This document shows, piece by piece, positions 28,360-36,701 of a stretch of 64,000 nucleotides of DNA (positions are counted from its first letter, which is position 1; each line of letters opens with the position of its first letter). This stretch comes from Streptococcus suis (GTDB taxonomy: Bacteria; Bacillota; Bacilli; Lactobacillales; Streptococcaceae), in assembly GCF_024509525.1 (NCBI RefSeq), contig NZ_JAMWEM010000007.1, positions 49,461 to 113,460 of the forward strand, in the 5' to 3' direction. Position numbers and translations under genes: made by a program. Below the pieces are notes generated by a model. That model was not told the origin of the DNA. It did not search any database and saw nothing but the letters and a program-made list of their open reading frames with translations.

Positions 28360-29172
28360 ATGATCAAACTCATCGCCCTTGATATGGACGGCACGCTCTT
28401 GAATGAGAAAAAAGAACTCAAACAGCCGCAGCTTGATGCCATTCATCAAGCTATTGAGGCTGGGGTCAAGATTGTTCTCTGTACGGGTCGCCCCTTGGCT
28501 GGCGTTAAGCCTTTTGCAGAGCAACTCGACTTTGACACCGAGGAAGAATTTGTCATTGTCAACAATGGCTGCTCAACGCATTCGACAAAGGATTGGAGCC
28601 TGATTGACTGGGCCGAACTCACTCCTGCAGATATTTCCCACCTAAATCAACTCGCTGACGGCAAGGAGCTACAGATTTCCCTCTTTGACGTGGAGGACTA
28701 CTTTGTCCTAGCGGAAGAGGCCAACGAGCAGGTGACGCTGGACGCAACCTTGGTCGATATGGTGCCTCAGCCCATCGGTTTGGACGAGGCCACTTCGGGT
28801 CAGCATCGCTTTTTTGAGGCCATGTTTGTGGGCAAACCAGAGGTGGTAGAACGTTTTGAACAGATGCACCGAGCTGGTTTGGAGGAGACCTATTCAACCG
28901 TCCGCTCCCTCCCCTACTTGCTGGAAATTTTGCCACAGGGCACCAATAAAGCCTCTGCCCTAGCAAGATTGGCAAAAGAACTGGGAATTGAAGCCAATCA
29001 GATTATGGCAATCGGCGACGGAAACAACGACCTTGAAATGCTGGAATTTGCTGGACTTGGCATCGCCATGGGCAACGCCAACGAGCAGATCAAGGCGATT
29101 GCCCAAGACATCACAGACACCAATGAAAACAACGGCGTTGCCAAAGCCATTGAAAAACATATTTTGAACTAA
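28360..29172 (+). CDS. Cof-type HAD-IIB phosphatase
   Basis: 270 aa haloacid-dehalogenase-family phosphatase. Motif I LIALDMDGTLL (nucleophile Asp in DMDGT), motif II LCTGRP, and motif III/IV GDGNNDLEMLEFAGLGIAMGNA are intact, with a C2B cap between. Such enzymes act on sugar phosphates or flavin precursors; substrate not predictable. The first gene of the plus-strand block, followed by pepT after 32 bases. Confidence 0.9.
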   Translation: MIKLIALDMDGTLLNEKKELKQPQLDAIHQAIEAGVKIVLCTGRPLAGVKPFAEQLDFDTEEEFVIVNNGCSTHSTKDWSLIDWAELTPADISHLNQLADGKELQISLFDVEDYFVLAEEANEQVTLDATLVDMVPQPIGLDEATSGQHRFFEAMFVGKPEVVERFEQMHRAGLEETYSTVRSLPYLLEILPQGTNKASALARLAKELGIEANQIMAIGDGNNDLEMLEFAGLGIAMGNANEQIKAIAQDITDTNENNGVAKAIEKHILN

Positions 29173-29204
29173 CAGCTCCTATATAGAAAGGAAACCGAAA
29201 AATA

Positions 29205-30425
29205 ATGAAATACCCAACACTTTTAGACCGCTTTTTAGTCTATGTCAAAGAAAACACTCGCTCAGATGAAAATTCGACAACTACACCTTCTACCCAAAAC
29301 CAAGTCGAGTTCGCGCAAAACATTCTCTTGCCTGAAATGAAACGGATTGGTTTGCAGAATGTCCACTACCTACCAAACGGCTTTGCGGTGGGAACACTGC
29401 CTGCCAACGATCCAAGTTTGACCCGCAAGATTGGTTTCATTGCCCATATGGATACGGCTGATTTCAACGCTGAAGGTGTGAATCCGCAAATCATCGAAAA
29501 CTACGACGGTAATCCAATTGCCTTGGGGACTTCTGGTTATGAATTGCATCCAAAAGACTTCCCTCAGCTCGCCAACTACCAGGGGCAAACCCTGATTACC
29601 ACAGACGGTACTACCTTGCTAGGCTCTGATGACAAGTCAGGCATTGCCGAAATCATGACGGCAATCGAGTACCTGGTGCAAAATCCAGATATCAAACACT
29701 GCGAAATCCGTGTCGGCTTTGGTCCTGACGAAGAAATCGGTGTCGGGGCAGACAAGTTTGATGTAGAAGACTTCGATGTGGACTTTGCCTACACTATGGA
29801 CGGTGGACAGCTGGGCGAACTCCAGTACGAAACCTTCTCAGCAGCAGGTGCCAAGATTGACTTCCTTGGACGCAATGTCCACCCAGGATCTGCCAAGGAT
29901 CAGATGATCAATGCATTCCAAATGGCTATTGATTTCCACAATGCCCTTCCTGAAGCAGACCGTCCTGAAAAAACTGAAGGTTACGAAGGTTTCTTCCACT
30001 TGATGAACATGGAAGGCAGTGTCGATACTGCTTCTACCACCTACATCATCCGTGACTTCGAGGAAGCAGATTTCCAAGCCCGCAAACAGCTCATGCTAGA
30101 CATCGCTGAAAAGATGAATGCCAATTTTGACACTCCACGTGTCATTGTCAACCTGCACGACCAATACTACAACATGAAAAAAATCATCGAAAAAGATATG
30201 ACTCCAATCAAGATTGCTAAGGACGTCATGGAAAATCTAGGTATCAAGCCACTGATTGAGCCTGTTCGCGGTGGAACAGACGGCTCCAAGATTTCCTTCA
30301 TGGGCATTCCAACGCCAAACATCTTCGCAGGTGGTGAAAATATGCACGGCCGCTTCGAGTTCGTCAGCTTGGAAACCATGGAAAAAGCAGTTGAGGTCAT
30401 TCTAGGAATTGTTTCCTATAAATAA
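29205..30425 (+). CDS. pepT: Peptidase T (tripeptide aminopeptidase)
   Basis: M20B zinc aminopeptidase removing the N-terminal residue of tripeptides, 406 aa. Metal and catalytic motifs: [11 protein letters not shown] (His, Asp), [28 protein letters not shown] (general base Glu), [12 protein letters not shown] and C-terminal [14 protein letters not shown] (His). Length is typical. A GAAAGGAAA site precedes the ATG. Confidence 0.96.
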   Translation: MKYPTLLDRFLVYVKENTRSDENSTTTPSTQNQVEFAQNILLPEMKRIGLQNVHYLPNGFAVGTLPANDPSLTRKIGFIAHMDTADFNAEGVNPQIIENYDGNPIALGTSGYELHPKDFPQLANYQGQTLITTDGTTLLGSDDKSGIAEIMTAIEYLVQNPDIKHCEIRVGFGPDEEIGVGADKFDVEDFDVDFAYTMDGGQLGELQYETFSAAGAKIDFLGRNVHPGSAKDQMINAFQMAIDFHNALPEADRPEKTEGYEGFFHLMNMEGSVDTASTTYIIRDFEEADFQARKQLMLDIAEKMNANFDTPRVIVNLHDQYYNMKKIIEKDMTPIKIAKDVMENLGIKPLIEPVRGGTDGSKISFMGIPTPNIFAGGENMHGRFEFVSLETMEKAVEVILGIVSYK

Positions 30426-30431
30426 CAAAAT

Positions 30432-30465
30432 GAGTAGGTTTTCAGTGAAAGCCTGCTTTTTTTCA
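30432..30465 (+). terminator. Terminator after pepT
   Basis: GTAGGTTTTC and GAAAGCCTGC pair (with G-U pairs) around AGT, followed by a seven-T run. Confidence 0.75.
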
Positions 30466-30495
30466 AAAAAATTCCACATTTGTGTTATTTTTCTA

Positions 30496-30524
30496 TTGTA
30501 TTACTTCATTAATACTGATATAAT
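30496..30524 (+). promoter_or_regulatory. Promoter of the DUF5684-type membrane protein gene
   Basis: TTGTAT (30496-30501), 17 bases, TATAAT (30519-30524), then AATGGAG ribosome site before the ATG at 30557. Confidence 0.75.
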
Positions 30525-30556
30525 ACATTTATCAAAAAAAGAAATGGAGTTTTATT

Positions 30557-30955
30557 ATGACAGAAGAAGTTTTTGTACAAGGTTTATTGGTTGGTGTGTG
30601 GGGAGTTGCTCTGCTTTTCTCAGTGATTTGGTACATCCTCGTTGCCATTTCCAACTATATCCTTTTTGAAAAAGCTGGTTACGCAGGTTGGAAAGCCTTT
30701 ATCCCTCTTTACAATATCTATATCCAGCAGTGTATCACCTTTGGGAAAGACAAGGGAGTTTATGTTCTCTTCTTGCTTATTCCACTTGCTGGCTCACTTT
30801 ATGGTATTTACCTGACTTATTACTTCGGTAAGGCATTTGGCCTCTCCGATGTGCAAGCCATTTTCTATGTGCTCTTTACACCAATCTTCAACTTCTACAT
30901 CGCCTTCAATCAAGGCAGTTCCTATCAAGGACAGCAAGCATTTTTCCTGAATTAA
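30557..30955 (+). CDS. DUF5684-like small membrane protein
   Basis: 132 aa with about three to four membrane segments and the family-like pattern ILFEKAGYAGWKAFIPLYNIYIQ near residues 33-55. This motif occurs in DUF5684 membrane proteins, sometimes fused to signal peptidase in other species. Function unknown. Single gene with its own promoter, ending at a bidirectional terminator shared with the DUF1304 gene. Confidence 0.8.
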   Translation: MTEEVFVQGLLVGVWGVALLFSVIWYILVAISNYILFEKAGYAGWKAFIPLYNIYIQQCITFGKDKGVYVLFLLIPLAGSLYGIYLTYYFGKAFGLSDVQAIFYVLFTPIFNFYIAFNQGSSYQGQQAFFLN

Positions 30956-30961
30956 CAGCCA

Positions 30962-30996
30962 AAAAGCCCTCCAATTTCGGAAGGCTTTTGCATTTT
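30962..30996. terminator. Bidirectional terminator between convergent genes
   Basis: AAAAGCCCTCC and GGAAGGCTTTT form a stem with flanking A and T runs on both strands, between the DUF5684-like gene (plus) and the DUF1304 gene (minus). Confidence 0.8.
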
Positions 30997-31354
30997 ATTT
31001 AAACACCAAGATTGAAATCAAAGCTAAAATAGCTGGTCCTCCTTGGGTTAAGAGGATTTTCGGACTGGCAGTTAGTGCACCGTAACCTGCTGCACCAATG
31101 ACAAAAAGGACAAAAATCGTTGTGATTTCAAGGTTACCAGTGATGATTCCGTAAAGAAGGAAGATTGCTAGTAATCCGTTATAGATCCCCTGATTTTTGA
31201 ACAGGGCTGTGACAGATTTGCGTGACAGTTCCTCCTGCGTCATATTGAAAACCTGACTGGTCTTGACCGACTGGGTAGCAAAGGTTTCCAAGTACATGAT
31301 AAAAAGGTGCTCAAGGGCAACGACTGTCGCCAAGATAGTAGTAAAAATTGACAT
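30995..31354 (-). CDS. DUF1304 family membrane protein
   Basis: 119 aa, four membrane helices, starting at the second ATG (31352-31354), which has a GGAG ribosome site 7 bases upstream; the first ATG at 31364 overlaps that site. Family features LEHLFIMYLETFA and NQGIYNGLLA are present. DUF1304 proteins are often paired with MarR regulators, as here, and are assumed to be regulator-controlled membrane proteins of unknown activity. Confidence 0.85.
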   Translation of the reverse strand: MSIFTTILATVVALEHLFIMYLETFATQSVKTSQVFNMTQEELSRKSVTALFKNQGIYNGLLAIFLLYGIITGNLEITTIFVLFVIGAAGYGALTASPKILLTQGGPAILALISILVFK

Positions 31355-31368
31355 AGTTTTCTCCATTT

Positions 31369-31800
31369 CTAGTTGTTGATTGTGTCAAAAGGCAGAGCTT
31401 CTAAGCCAGTGACCAGTTTGCTTAAAAGCTGGGTCAGCTGGGTAGCTTCTTCATCCGTCAAGATTGCGTCCATAGCTTGCTTGACCTGCAGGTGCTGGCT
31501 GGGTGGGGCTGTTACCAAGTCCTCTACCGCTTTGGCAGTCGGCTCCACCACCATTTCACGCTTGCTGTCTGGATTTTGCCTACGACTGATATAACCGGTC
31601 TCCTCCAAAATCTTTAAGTGTCTGGTAATGGCTGCACGGTCAATCTGCAAACTCTCTTGCAAATCCTGTTGCGAACAAGGTGCTTGGTCCAACAAGCTAG
31701 TCAGCAACTGATAGCGTGTCAGACTAATGCCCAACTGCTTTTCAAACAGACGGGTAATGCTCTCGTCAGCTAGCTTAACTTGATAAAGCAAATCATTCAT
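31369..31800 (-). CDS. MarR-family transcriptional regulator
   Basis: Winged-helix repressor of 143 aa from the ATG at 31798-31800, 11 bases after AAGGAG; an ATG at 31807-31809 is only two bases from it and less likely. The winged-helix region CSQQDLQESLQIDRAAITRHLKILEETGYISRRQNPDSKREMVVEPT is clear. It precedes the DUF1304 gene in one transcript. A palindromic operator overlaps its promoter, suggesting autoregulation. Ligand unknown. Confidence 0.88.
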   Translation of the reverse strand: MNDLLYQVKLADESITRLFEKQLGISLTRYQLLTSLLDQAPCSQQDLQESLQIDRAAITRHLKILEETGYISRRQNPDSKREMVVEPTAKAVEDLVTAPPSQHLQVKQAMDAILTDEEATQLTQLLSKLVTGLEALPFDTINN

Positions 31801-31821
31801 GGCTGTCATCGCTCCTTTTTG

Positions 31822-31848
31822 TTGACTTGTCAACAGTTGATGAGTCAA
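31822..31848. promoter_or_regulatory. Double palindrome, probable MarR operator
   Basis: TTGACTTGTCAA (31822-31833), CAG, TTGATGAGTCAA (31837-31848): two related imperfect palindromes that are also reverse complements of each other. They lie from the -10 end to the ribosome site of the MarR gene, an ideal place for autorepression. Confidence 0.75.
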
Positions 31849-31875
31849 TTATACTAAAAAACGAATGATTGTCAA
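31848..31875 (-). promoter_or_regulatory. Promoter of the MarR-DUF1304 operon
   Basis: Minus strand TTGACA (31870-31875), 16 bases, TATAAT (31848-31853). Confidence 0.8.
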
Positions 31876-31902
31876 GAATTTTACTCGGTTTTTGAAGAAT
31901 AG

Positions 31903-31931
31903 TTTAGAACATAAAAAGTTTTTGATATAAT
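31903..31931 (+). promoter_or_regulatory. Promoter of the ThrE-like exporter genes
   Basis: TTTAGA (31903-31908), 17 bases, TATAAT (31926-31931), AAAGGAGG before the ATG at 31960. Divergent from the MarR promoter. Confidence 0.65.
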
Positions 31932-31959
31932 AAGATTACATTATTTAAAGGAGGCAATC

Positions 31960-32718
31960 ATGGAAGAGTCAAAAAAATTGAATTTGGCAATCGATGTGAT
32001 AATGTTAGCTGGAACAATTTTATTACAAAGTGGAGCAGAAATTCATCGAGTTGAAGACACCATGATTCGTATTGCTCATTCACAAGGAATTAACAATGCA
32101 AATGTTCTTGCGATTCCTGCAGCTATTTTCTTTTCTATTGATCATACAAACATCTCACGAATGAAGCGCATTGTAAATCCTAATCATGATATGCAAAAAG
32201 TATGTCAGGTTAACCAAGTATCGCGCTCTTTAGTTGGTGGTCGAATTGGATTAGAACAAGCATTAAATGAGCTGACCCTCATTCGAAAACAGCCACTTCC
32301 CTATACTAAATACCAAGTGATTGCTGCAGCTGTTATCGCAGCTCCGTTCTTTACTGTTATGTTTGGAGGCAATTCTCTTGATGCTTTAGTGACAGCATTA
32401 GCTACCCTATTTGCCTTCCCTTTTGCTCTCTGGATCGAAAAATTAATTGGAATCGAGCTTGTCTCTGCATTTGCAGGTGCTCTTGTCTTCTCGACCATCT
32501 CCTATACAATAAATAAATACTTTCCATTTCAAATCAACCCAAATATGGTCAATGCAGGAGCCGTCATGCCCTTCGTCCCAGGCATTGCCTTTACCAATGC
32601 AGTTCGAGATCTAATGACCAATCATATCAATACAGGCATGACCAAAATTTTTCAGACCCTATTGAGCATTTTATCTCTAGGAGCTGGAACAGCTGTTGCA
32701 CTACTAATCGTGGGGTGA
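31960..32718 (+). CDS. Threonine/serine exporter ThrE-type protein, large subunit (DUF1212)
   Basis: 252 aa. The N-terminal soluble part has LLQSGAEIHRVEDTMIRIA (about 21-39), the conserved ThrE/PmrA-type motif, and the C-terminal half has about five membrane helices with VPGIAFTNAVRDLM. In split ThrE systems this subunit works with the small ThrE_2 subunit, here the next gene. Exported amino acid is inferred, not shown. Confidence 0.88.
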   Translation: MEESKKLNLAIDVIMLAGTILLQSGAEIHRVEDTMIRIAHSQGINNANVLAIPAAIFFSIDHTNISRMKRIVNPNHDMQKVCQVNQVSRSLVGGRIGLEQALNELTLIRKQPLPYTKYQVIAAAVIAAPFFTVMFGGNSLDALVTALATLFAFPFALWIEKLIGIELVSAFAGALVFSTISYTINKYFPFQINPNMVNAGAVMPFVPGIAFTNAVRDLMTNHINTGMTKIFQTLLSILSLGAGTAVALLIVG

Positions 32719-32721
32719 TTT

Positions 32722-33180
32722 ATGGAATTACAAACATTTTTATTGCAGTCCTTAGCCAGCCTCGTTGCTATTGTTGCTTTCTTAATTGTATTAAATGTTC
32801 AGAAACAGATGCTACTGCCAGCTGGATTGTTAGGCATGGTTGTCTGGTTACTCTATTTACTCCTTCTTGAACCAACTAACACAATCATTGCCACCTTTAT
32901 AGCGGCTATTATCGGTTCTTGTATCAGTCAAATCATGTCAATTTGGCTCAAAACACCATCTGTCATCTTCTCTCTAGCAATCCTAGCTCCACTAGTCCCA
33001 GGTTACCGTGCTTATATGACGACAACTTATTTTGTATCAGGTAATTATGCTACTGCTCTTGTCAATGTCACAACTGTCATTACCTTAGCACTTGTCATTC
33101 CAATTGGTATGGCCAGTGGAACTGTCCTTCTCAGGATTTATAAGTATATGAAGCTCCGCTATGGAACAGCGGAAAAATAA
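32722..33180 (+). CDS. ThrE-type exporter, small subunit (DUF3815/ThrE_2)
   Basis: 152 aa, about five membrane helices, with the ThrE_2 motif LAPLVPGYRAYMTT (about 90-103). Starts 3 bases after the large subunit stop, so the two are translated together as one split transporter. Confidence 0.87.
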   Translation: MELQTFLLQSLASLVAIVAFLIVLNVQKQMLLPAGLLGMVVWLLYLLLLEPTNTIIATFIAAIIGSCISQIMSIWLKTPSVIFSLAILAPLVPGYRAYMTTTYFVSGNYATALVNVTTVITLALVIPIGMASGTVLLRIYKYMKLRYGTAEK

Positions 33181-33181
33181 G

Positions 33182-33207
33182 CCTCCTTGAAAATCAGGAG
33201 GTTTTTT
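33182..33207 (+). terminator. Terminator after the ThrE-like genes
   Basis: CCTCCT-tgaaaatc-AGGAGG stem followed by TTTTTT. Confidence 0.85.
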
Positions 33208-33228
33208 GGTATGATAATCCAATATATA

Positions 33229-33391
33229 AGAACCTGTATTCACAAGCAAAGTGCTTTTAGATAAGAGATCGTTTTTCGCTAATCAAGGCAGATTTTTTTT
33301 CAAAATACGGACCGTATTTTGAAAAAAACGAACGATGAGGAGCTGAAAGACTAGCCCTAGGTGAAAGTGCTGAACTGTGAATACAGGTTCT
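33229..33391. mobile_element. MITE-like element with perfect 16-bp terminal inverted repeats
   Basis: AGAACCTGTATTCACA at 33229-33244 recurs exactly as the reverse complement at 33376-33391. The centre holds a perfect palindrome with 17-bp arms (33294-33310 and 33312-33328) around one base, with core CAAAATACGG/CCGTATTTTG. It has no reading frame and ends one base before the AAGGAG site of the next gene, so it forms the upstream leader or promoter region of that gene. Confidence 0.8.
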
Positions 33392-33402
33392 AAGGAGACA
33401 GT

Positions 33403-34593
33403 ATGAATCAACAAGTAAAGAATCTCAAACTGGCAGAAAGAGGAGCTATCGTATCCATTGTGGCTTACATCATTCTGTCGGGACTAAAACTATCGGCGGG
33501 GAGCATTTTTCATTCAGATGCCCTAACAGCTGATGCTTTTAATAACATATCCGATATTGTGGGAAATGTCGCAGTTCTTATCGGCCTACGAATGGCCCAG
33601 AAACCTGCAGATACCGACCATAAATTTGGTCATTGGAAAATGGAAGATTTGGCAAGTCTGATTACATCTTTCATCATGTTTGTCGTTGGTTTTCAGGTCC
33701 TCCATTCGACCATTCTTAAATTGCTGAGCGATGAGGTAGTGGAAATTGATATCATGGGTGCAGTGGTTGGAATTTTCTCGGCTAGCGTTATGATTGGCGT
33801 TTATGTTTACAATCGTAGATTGGCACGCAAGGTCAATTCCAAGGCTTTGGAAGCTACAGCAAAAGATAATTTATCTGATGCTGTTACCTCTGTTGGTACT
33901 TCTGTTGCTGTCTTTGCGGCTGCTCTTAACTTTCCAATTGTTGATAAGATCGCAGCTATTGTCATTACCTTCTTTATCCTGAAAACTGCCTACGAGATTT
34001 TTATGGAGAGTTTCTTTACTCTCTCTGACGGCTTTGATGAAGAACTCCTTCACAAGTATGAGGAAGATATCCTTAAACTTCCCAAAGTTGTTGCTGTCAA
34101 ATCCCAACGCGGTCGGACTTACGGAGCTAATATTTATCTGGACATTGTGCTGGAAATGAATCCTGATTTATCTGTCTATGAAAGCCATGAAATCACCGAG
34201 CAGGTGGAGCAGTTACTGACGCTCAAACACGGGGTTTTTGATGTAGATATTCATGTTGAACCCTCTGCTATTCCCCACGATGAAATTTATGAACATGTAT
34301 TTGATAAGCTCTACCGGTTTGAATCAGAAATCCAAGCCCATGAAACTGGCTATGAGAACTTGATTGATGAACAGTATCTTTTGATTGATGCAAAAGGTCG
34401 CTACCTAAATAAATTAGAAATGCTAGAAGCTCATCCAGTCCAGTCAACTTATCTTTCCAACTATCAGATGACCTCTATCAGTCAGAAGTCCAAACTGGTT
34501 ACCTTTGAAATCGGGGACTACGTTCACACATCCCTCTGGCGCAGACACGAAGAGTGGACTGTTGTATTTCATCAGATATCTAAGAAAAACTAA
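33403..34593 (+). CDS. Cation diffusion facilitator family transporter
   Basis: 396 aa metal/proton antiporter family. Metal-site region HSDALTADAFNNISDIVGN (about 36-54), KFGHWKMEDLASL, and AKDNLSDAVTSVGT (about 153-166), then a cytoplasmic ferredoxin-like domain VVAVKSQRGRTYGANIYLDIVLEMNPDLSVYESHEI. The C-terminal extension beyond about residue 295 is longer than in FieF. Metal (Mn, Fe or Zn) cannot be assigned. A MITE-like element abuts its ribosome site. Confidence 0.9.
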   Translation: MNQQVKNLKLAERGAIVSIVAYIILSGLKLSAGSIFHSDALTADAFNNISDIVGNVAVLIGLRMAQKPADTDHKFGHWKMEDLASLITSFIMFVVGFQVLHSTILKLLSDEVVEIDIMGAVVGIFSASVMIGVYVYNRRLARKVNSKALEATAKDNLSDAVTSVGTSVAVFAAALNFPIVDKIAAIVITFFILKTAYEIFMESFFTLSDGFDEELLHKYEEDILKLPKVVAVKSQRGRTYGANIYLDIVLEMNPDLSVYESHEITEQVEQLLTLKHGVFDVDIHVEPSAIPHDEIYEHVFDKLYRFESEIQAHETGYENLIDEQYLLIDAKGRYLNKLEMLEAHPVQSTYLSNYQMTSISQKSKLVTFEIGDYVHTSLWRRHEEWTVVFHQISKKN

Positions 34594-34664
34594 CGAGTAA
34601 AAACCTCTCGACTAACAGGATAAACAGCACCCTGTCAAGTGGACAATAAAATAATAAAAGATTA

Positions 34665-35090
34665 GGCGACGGCCTTGTTCCTCATTTCAAGAAGGGCAAG
34701 GCCGTTGTTGCGTTTTTGAAAACGTTGGTGATTGTAAAAATAATGGAGCGAATACCTAGAATGTGTATCAAGCGTCGAATACATTTCTTGTTGTAGTTTG
34801 TTCCAAACTTGAGATTGACAAATAGCGTCATACGACGATAAACAAGAATTCCATTATCTTGGCTATGAAGTTCCTTAATGACATCCATCAAGCCCAAATT
34901 TTCCTGTTCAGAAGCTGTTCCTGATGTTGTAACCACTTGTAGTAACCTGAGCGAGATACCTTTAGAATACGGCACAAGTGACTGATGGAAGCCTCTTCCT
35001 ATTCATTCGCATATTCTTTTATCGCTTGGAAGGTTTTCAAGTGGCGACCAAGCCTTACCGTCGGTTTCGTCGTTTGATTTCTTCTAACTT
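34665..35090 (-). pseudogene. IS3-family transposase OrfB remnant (DDE core deleted)
   Basis: A minus-strand stretch reads SKGISLRLLQVV..EQENLGLMDVIKELHSQDNGILVYRRMTLFVN, followed by CIRRLIHILGIRS, typical of the HTH_21 N-terminal part of IS150-type OrfB. After that the reading jumps to YFYNHQRFQKRNNGLALLE, which is the C-terminal end of the same protein. The integrase core with the DDE residues, normally about 150 residues, is absent. Confidence 0.8.
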
Positions 35091-35523
35091 TTTTAGCAGG
35101 CCATTCTCCATTTCAAGATGCTTAATCCGTTCTTCAAATGTTGTCTTGCGTCCTTGTTTCATACGGCTCATTCCTTTACTAGTAGCTTTCAGTTCTTGAC
35201 CACTAGTATAACGTTTTATCCTGCATCTGAGAACATAATGGTCAGAAATATCGTACTTTCCACTTAGACTTCTTAAACTTCCCTGACCATTGAGTTAGTC
35301 GGAAACAGCTGATTCCTTTAGTTCCTTACTATATTTCGTCCAGCGACGGCTTTCCTCTAGCCCCTCAACACCAGCTTCTTTGTACTCCCGAATCCAGTTC
35401 GATAGGGTGTCTTTAGACACGCCATGGTGCCTAGCTAACCAGCTAAGTGATTTCCCAGCTTCCAAGTAGAGTAGAATAATTTCTAGTTTCTCAGAGATAG
35501 ATTTTGGCCTTCTTTTGAATATA
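35090..35523 (-). pseudogene. IS3-family transposase OrfA remnant (frameshifted)
   Basis: Minus-strand pieces in two frames: SISEKLEIILLYLEAGKSLSWLARHHGVSKDTLSNWIREYKEAG, stopped at 35295-35297, then ISDHYVLRCRIKRYTSGQELKA..GRKTTFEERIKHLEMENGLLKKLEEIKRR, which is the leucine-zipper end. These are the helix-turn-helix and zipper of an IS150-like OrfA. No start codon is left. Confidence 0.8.
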
Positions 35524-35615
35524 GTAAAACTCCCTTTATAGTTTCTGGTGAAAATTTTTGTTTTTCACTGTCCACTATAAAGGGAGTATATCATCTTACA
35601 AAATCAGACATTTTT

Positions 35616-36305
35616 TTATTTGACCAAAAGCGCTAATAACTCTTGATAGGTTGACACTGTATAGGTCGGTTGAATTGTACTAGTGTTAGTTGTTTGATCA
35701 GGATTATACCAGACAGAATCGATTCCTGCATTATTGGCTCCTTGGATATCTGCCGTCAGACTATCTCCAATTATCAACAAACTGCTCTTATCTGAACAGC
35801 CTATCCGCTCTGCTATTTTCTCAAAGAAATCAGCCGCAGGCTTCTGGGTGTCCATCTGCTCGGAGATAAAGACGTCCTTGAAGTGGGTCTGAAGCGGGGA
35901 GTTGAGCAGGCGATGGGTCTGGATGTAGGTGACGCCGTTGGTGGCTGCGTAAATCTGATAGCCATGGTCGGTCAGCTTTTGCAAGAGTTGGTCTGCACCT
36001 GCAAAAATCTGTCCTTGTTGGCCTAGAAATTCTTGGTAACGCTCTGCCATTTCCTTGCCATCCACTTGGCGTCCAAAGTGGGCAAAGGCACGGGAAAAGC
36101 GGGTGTTAATCAGGTCCTGCTTCTTGATGAGGCCTTTTTCCAGGTCCTTCCACATGGCCTGATTCATGGGACGGTAGTAGTCCTTGAAGGCCTGAATATC
36201 CTCCACCTGCATGGATTCAAGTAGCTGGGTAAGGGCCACTTCCTCTCCTTGTGAAAAGTCAAGAAGGGTGTGGTCTAGGTCGAAGAGTAAGTGTTTGTAA
36301 TACAA
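35616..36305 (-). CDS. YjjG-family noncanonical pyrimidine nucleotidase (HAD)
   Basis: 229 aa from a TTG at 36303-36305, 8 bases after AAAGGAG. The longer frame from an ATG at 36332 would include the ribosome site itself and is unlikely. Motif I LLFDLDHTLLDF, motif II AATNGV, motif III KPAADFF and motif IV IIGDSLTADIQGANNAG are present, with an alpha-helical C1 cap. YjjG enzymes remove non-canonical pyrimidine nucleotides. Its promoter is an extended -10 at 36344-36352. Confidence 0.88.
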   Translation of the reverse strand: MYYKHLLFDLDHTLLDFSQGEEVALTQLLESMQVEDIQAFKDYYRPMNQAMWKDLEKGLIKKQDLINTRFSRAFAHFGRQVDGKEMAERYQEFLGQQGQIFAGADQLLQKLTDHGYQIYAATNGVTYIQTHRLLNSPLQTHFKDVFISEQMDTQKPAADFFEKIAERIGCSDKSSLLIIGDSLTADIQGANNAGIDSVWYNPDQTTNTSTIQPTYTVSTYQELLALLVK

Positions 36306-36343
36306 TTTAGGGACTCCTTTCTCATGAAACAAAAATTAGATAC

Positions 36344-36352
36344 ATTATAACA
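36344..36352 (-). promoter_or_regulatory. Extended -10 promoter (TGTTATAAT) of the YjjG-like gene
   Basis: TGT TATAAT on the minus strand, about 39 bases upstream of the TTG start. Confidence 0.55.
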
Positions 36353-36701
36353 TACGACTACTCTATTTTCTAGACGAACCCATAAAACAGCTATATGTCA
36401 ACCTCTATCAGTATTACAAATACTTACTGACGAAGCAATCCTATGCATTTTAACGATTTGAAACAATCCAAACGATTACATAATTCAATTAAAATTGCTA
36501 TTCTGTCATTGTGCTAAGAACCACTTCCTCTAGAGATTAATTTTTCAATCATATACGAAAAGCTCTTGAAACTAAGCAATTTCAAGAGCTTCTATTCGTT
36601 TATTTGTAAATTAACTTCTACTATTTTCGAAAGTAGCTATACCCCATACTATTATCAGACCGGTTCTGCTACATAAGAGCACCCAATCGCGTCAGTGTCC
36701 A
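36353..36701. other. Intergenic region without recognised gene
   Basis: About 350 AT-rich bases. The one clear structure is a 12-bp stem AAGCTCTTGAAA/TTTCAAGAGCTT at 36560-36591 with an 8-base loop, a terminator-like hairpin. A second small stem, TACTATTTTCGAAAGTAG at about 36618-36635, lies nearby. No frame of convincing length or similarity was seen on either strand. Confidence 0.5.
36560..36591. terminator. Terminator-like hairpin downstream of the PNPOx-like gene
   Basis: Perfect 12-bp stem with 8-base loop; T-rich flank on the plus side (TTCGTTTATTT), weaker on the minus side. Confidence 0.5.

Larger units (their letters stand above)
34633..35587 (-). mobile_element. Decayed IS3-family insertion sequence
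   Basis: Terminal inverted repeats share AGTGGACARTRAAAA (left copy at 34638-34651, right copy as complement at 35561-35576). Transposase frames run on the minus strand and are broken. The catalytic DDE core of OrfB is missing, so the element cannot move by itself. The 34.6-kb end is also found at 61.15 kb in a second, much shorter remnant. Confidence 0.85.

Noticed and set aside
28619..28975. 118-aa minus-strand frame opposite the HAD phosphatase
   Set aside because: Pro/Arg-rich antisense shadow of a well-supported HAD gene, no ribosome site or similarity.
33294..33328. Palindrome as a plain transcription terminator
   Set aside because: It is centred in an element with perfect terminal repeats and already follows a separate terminator at 33182-33207.
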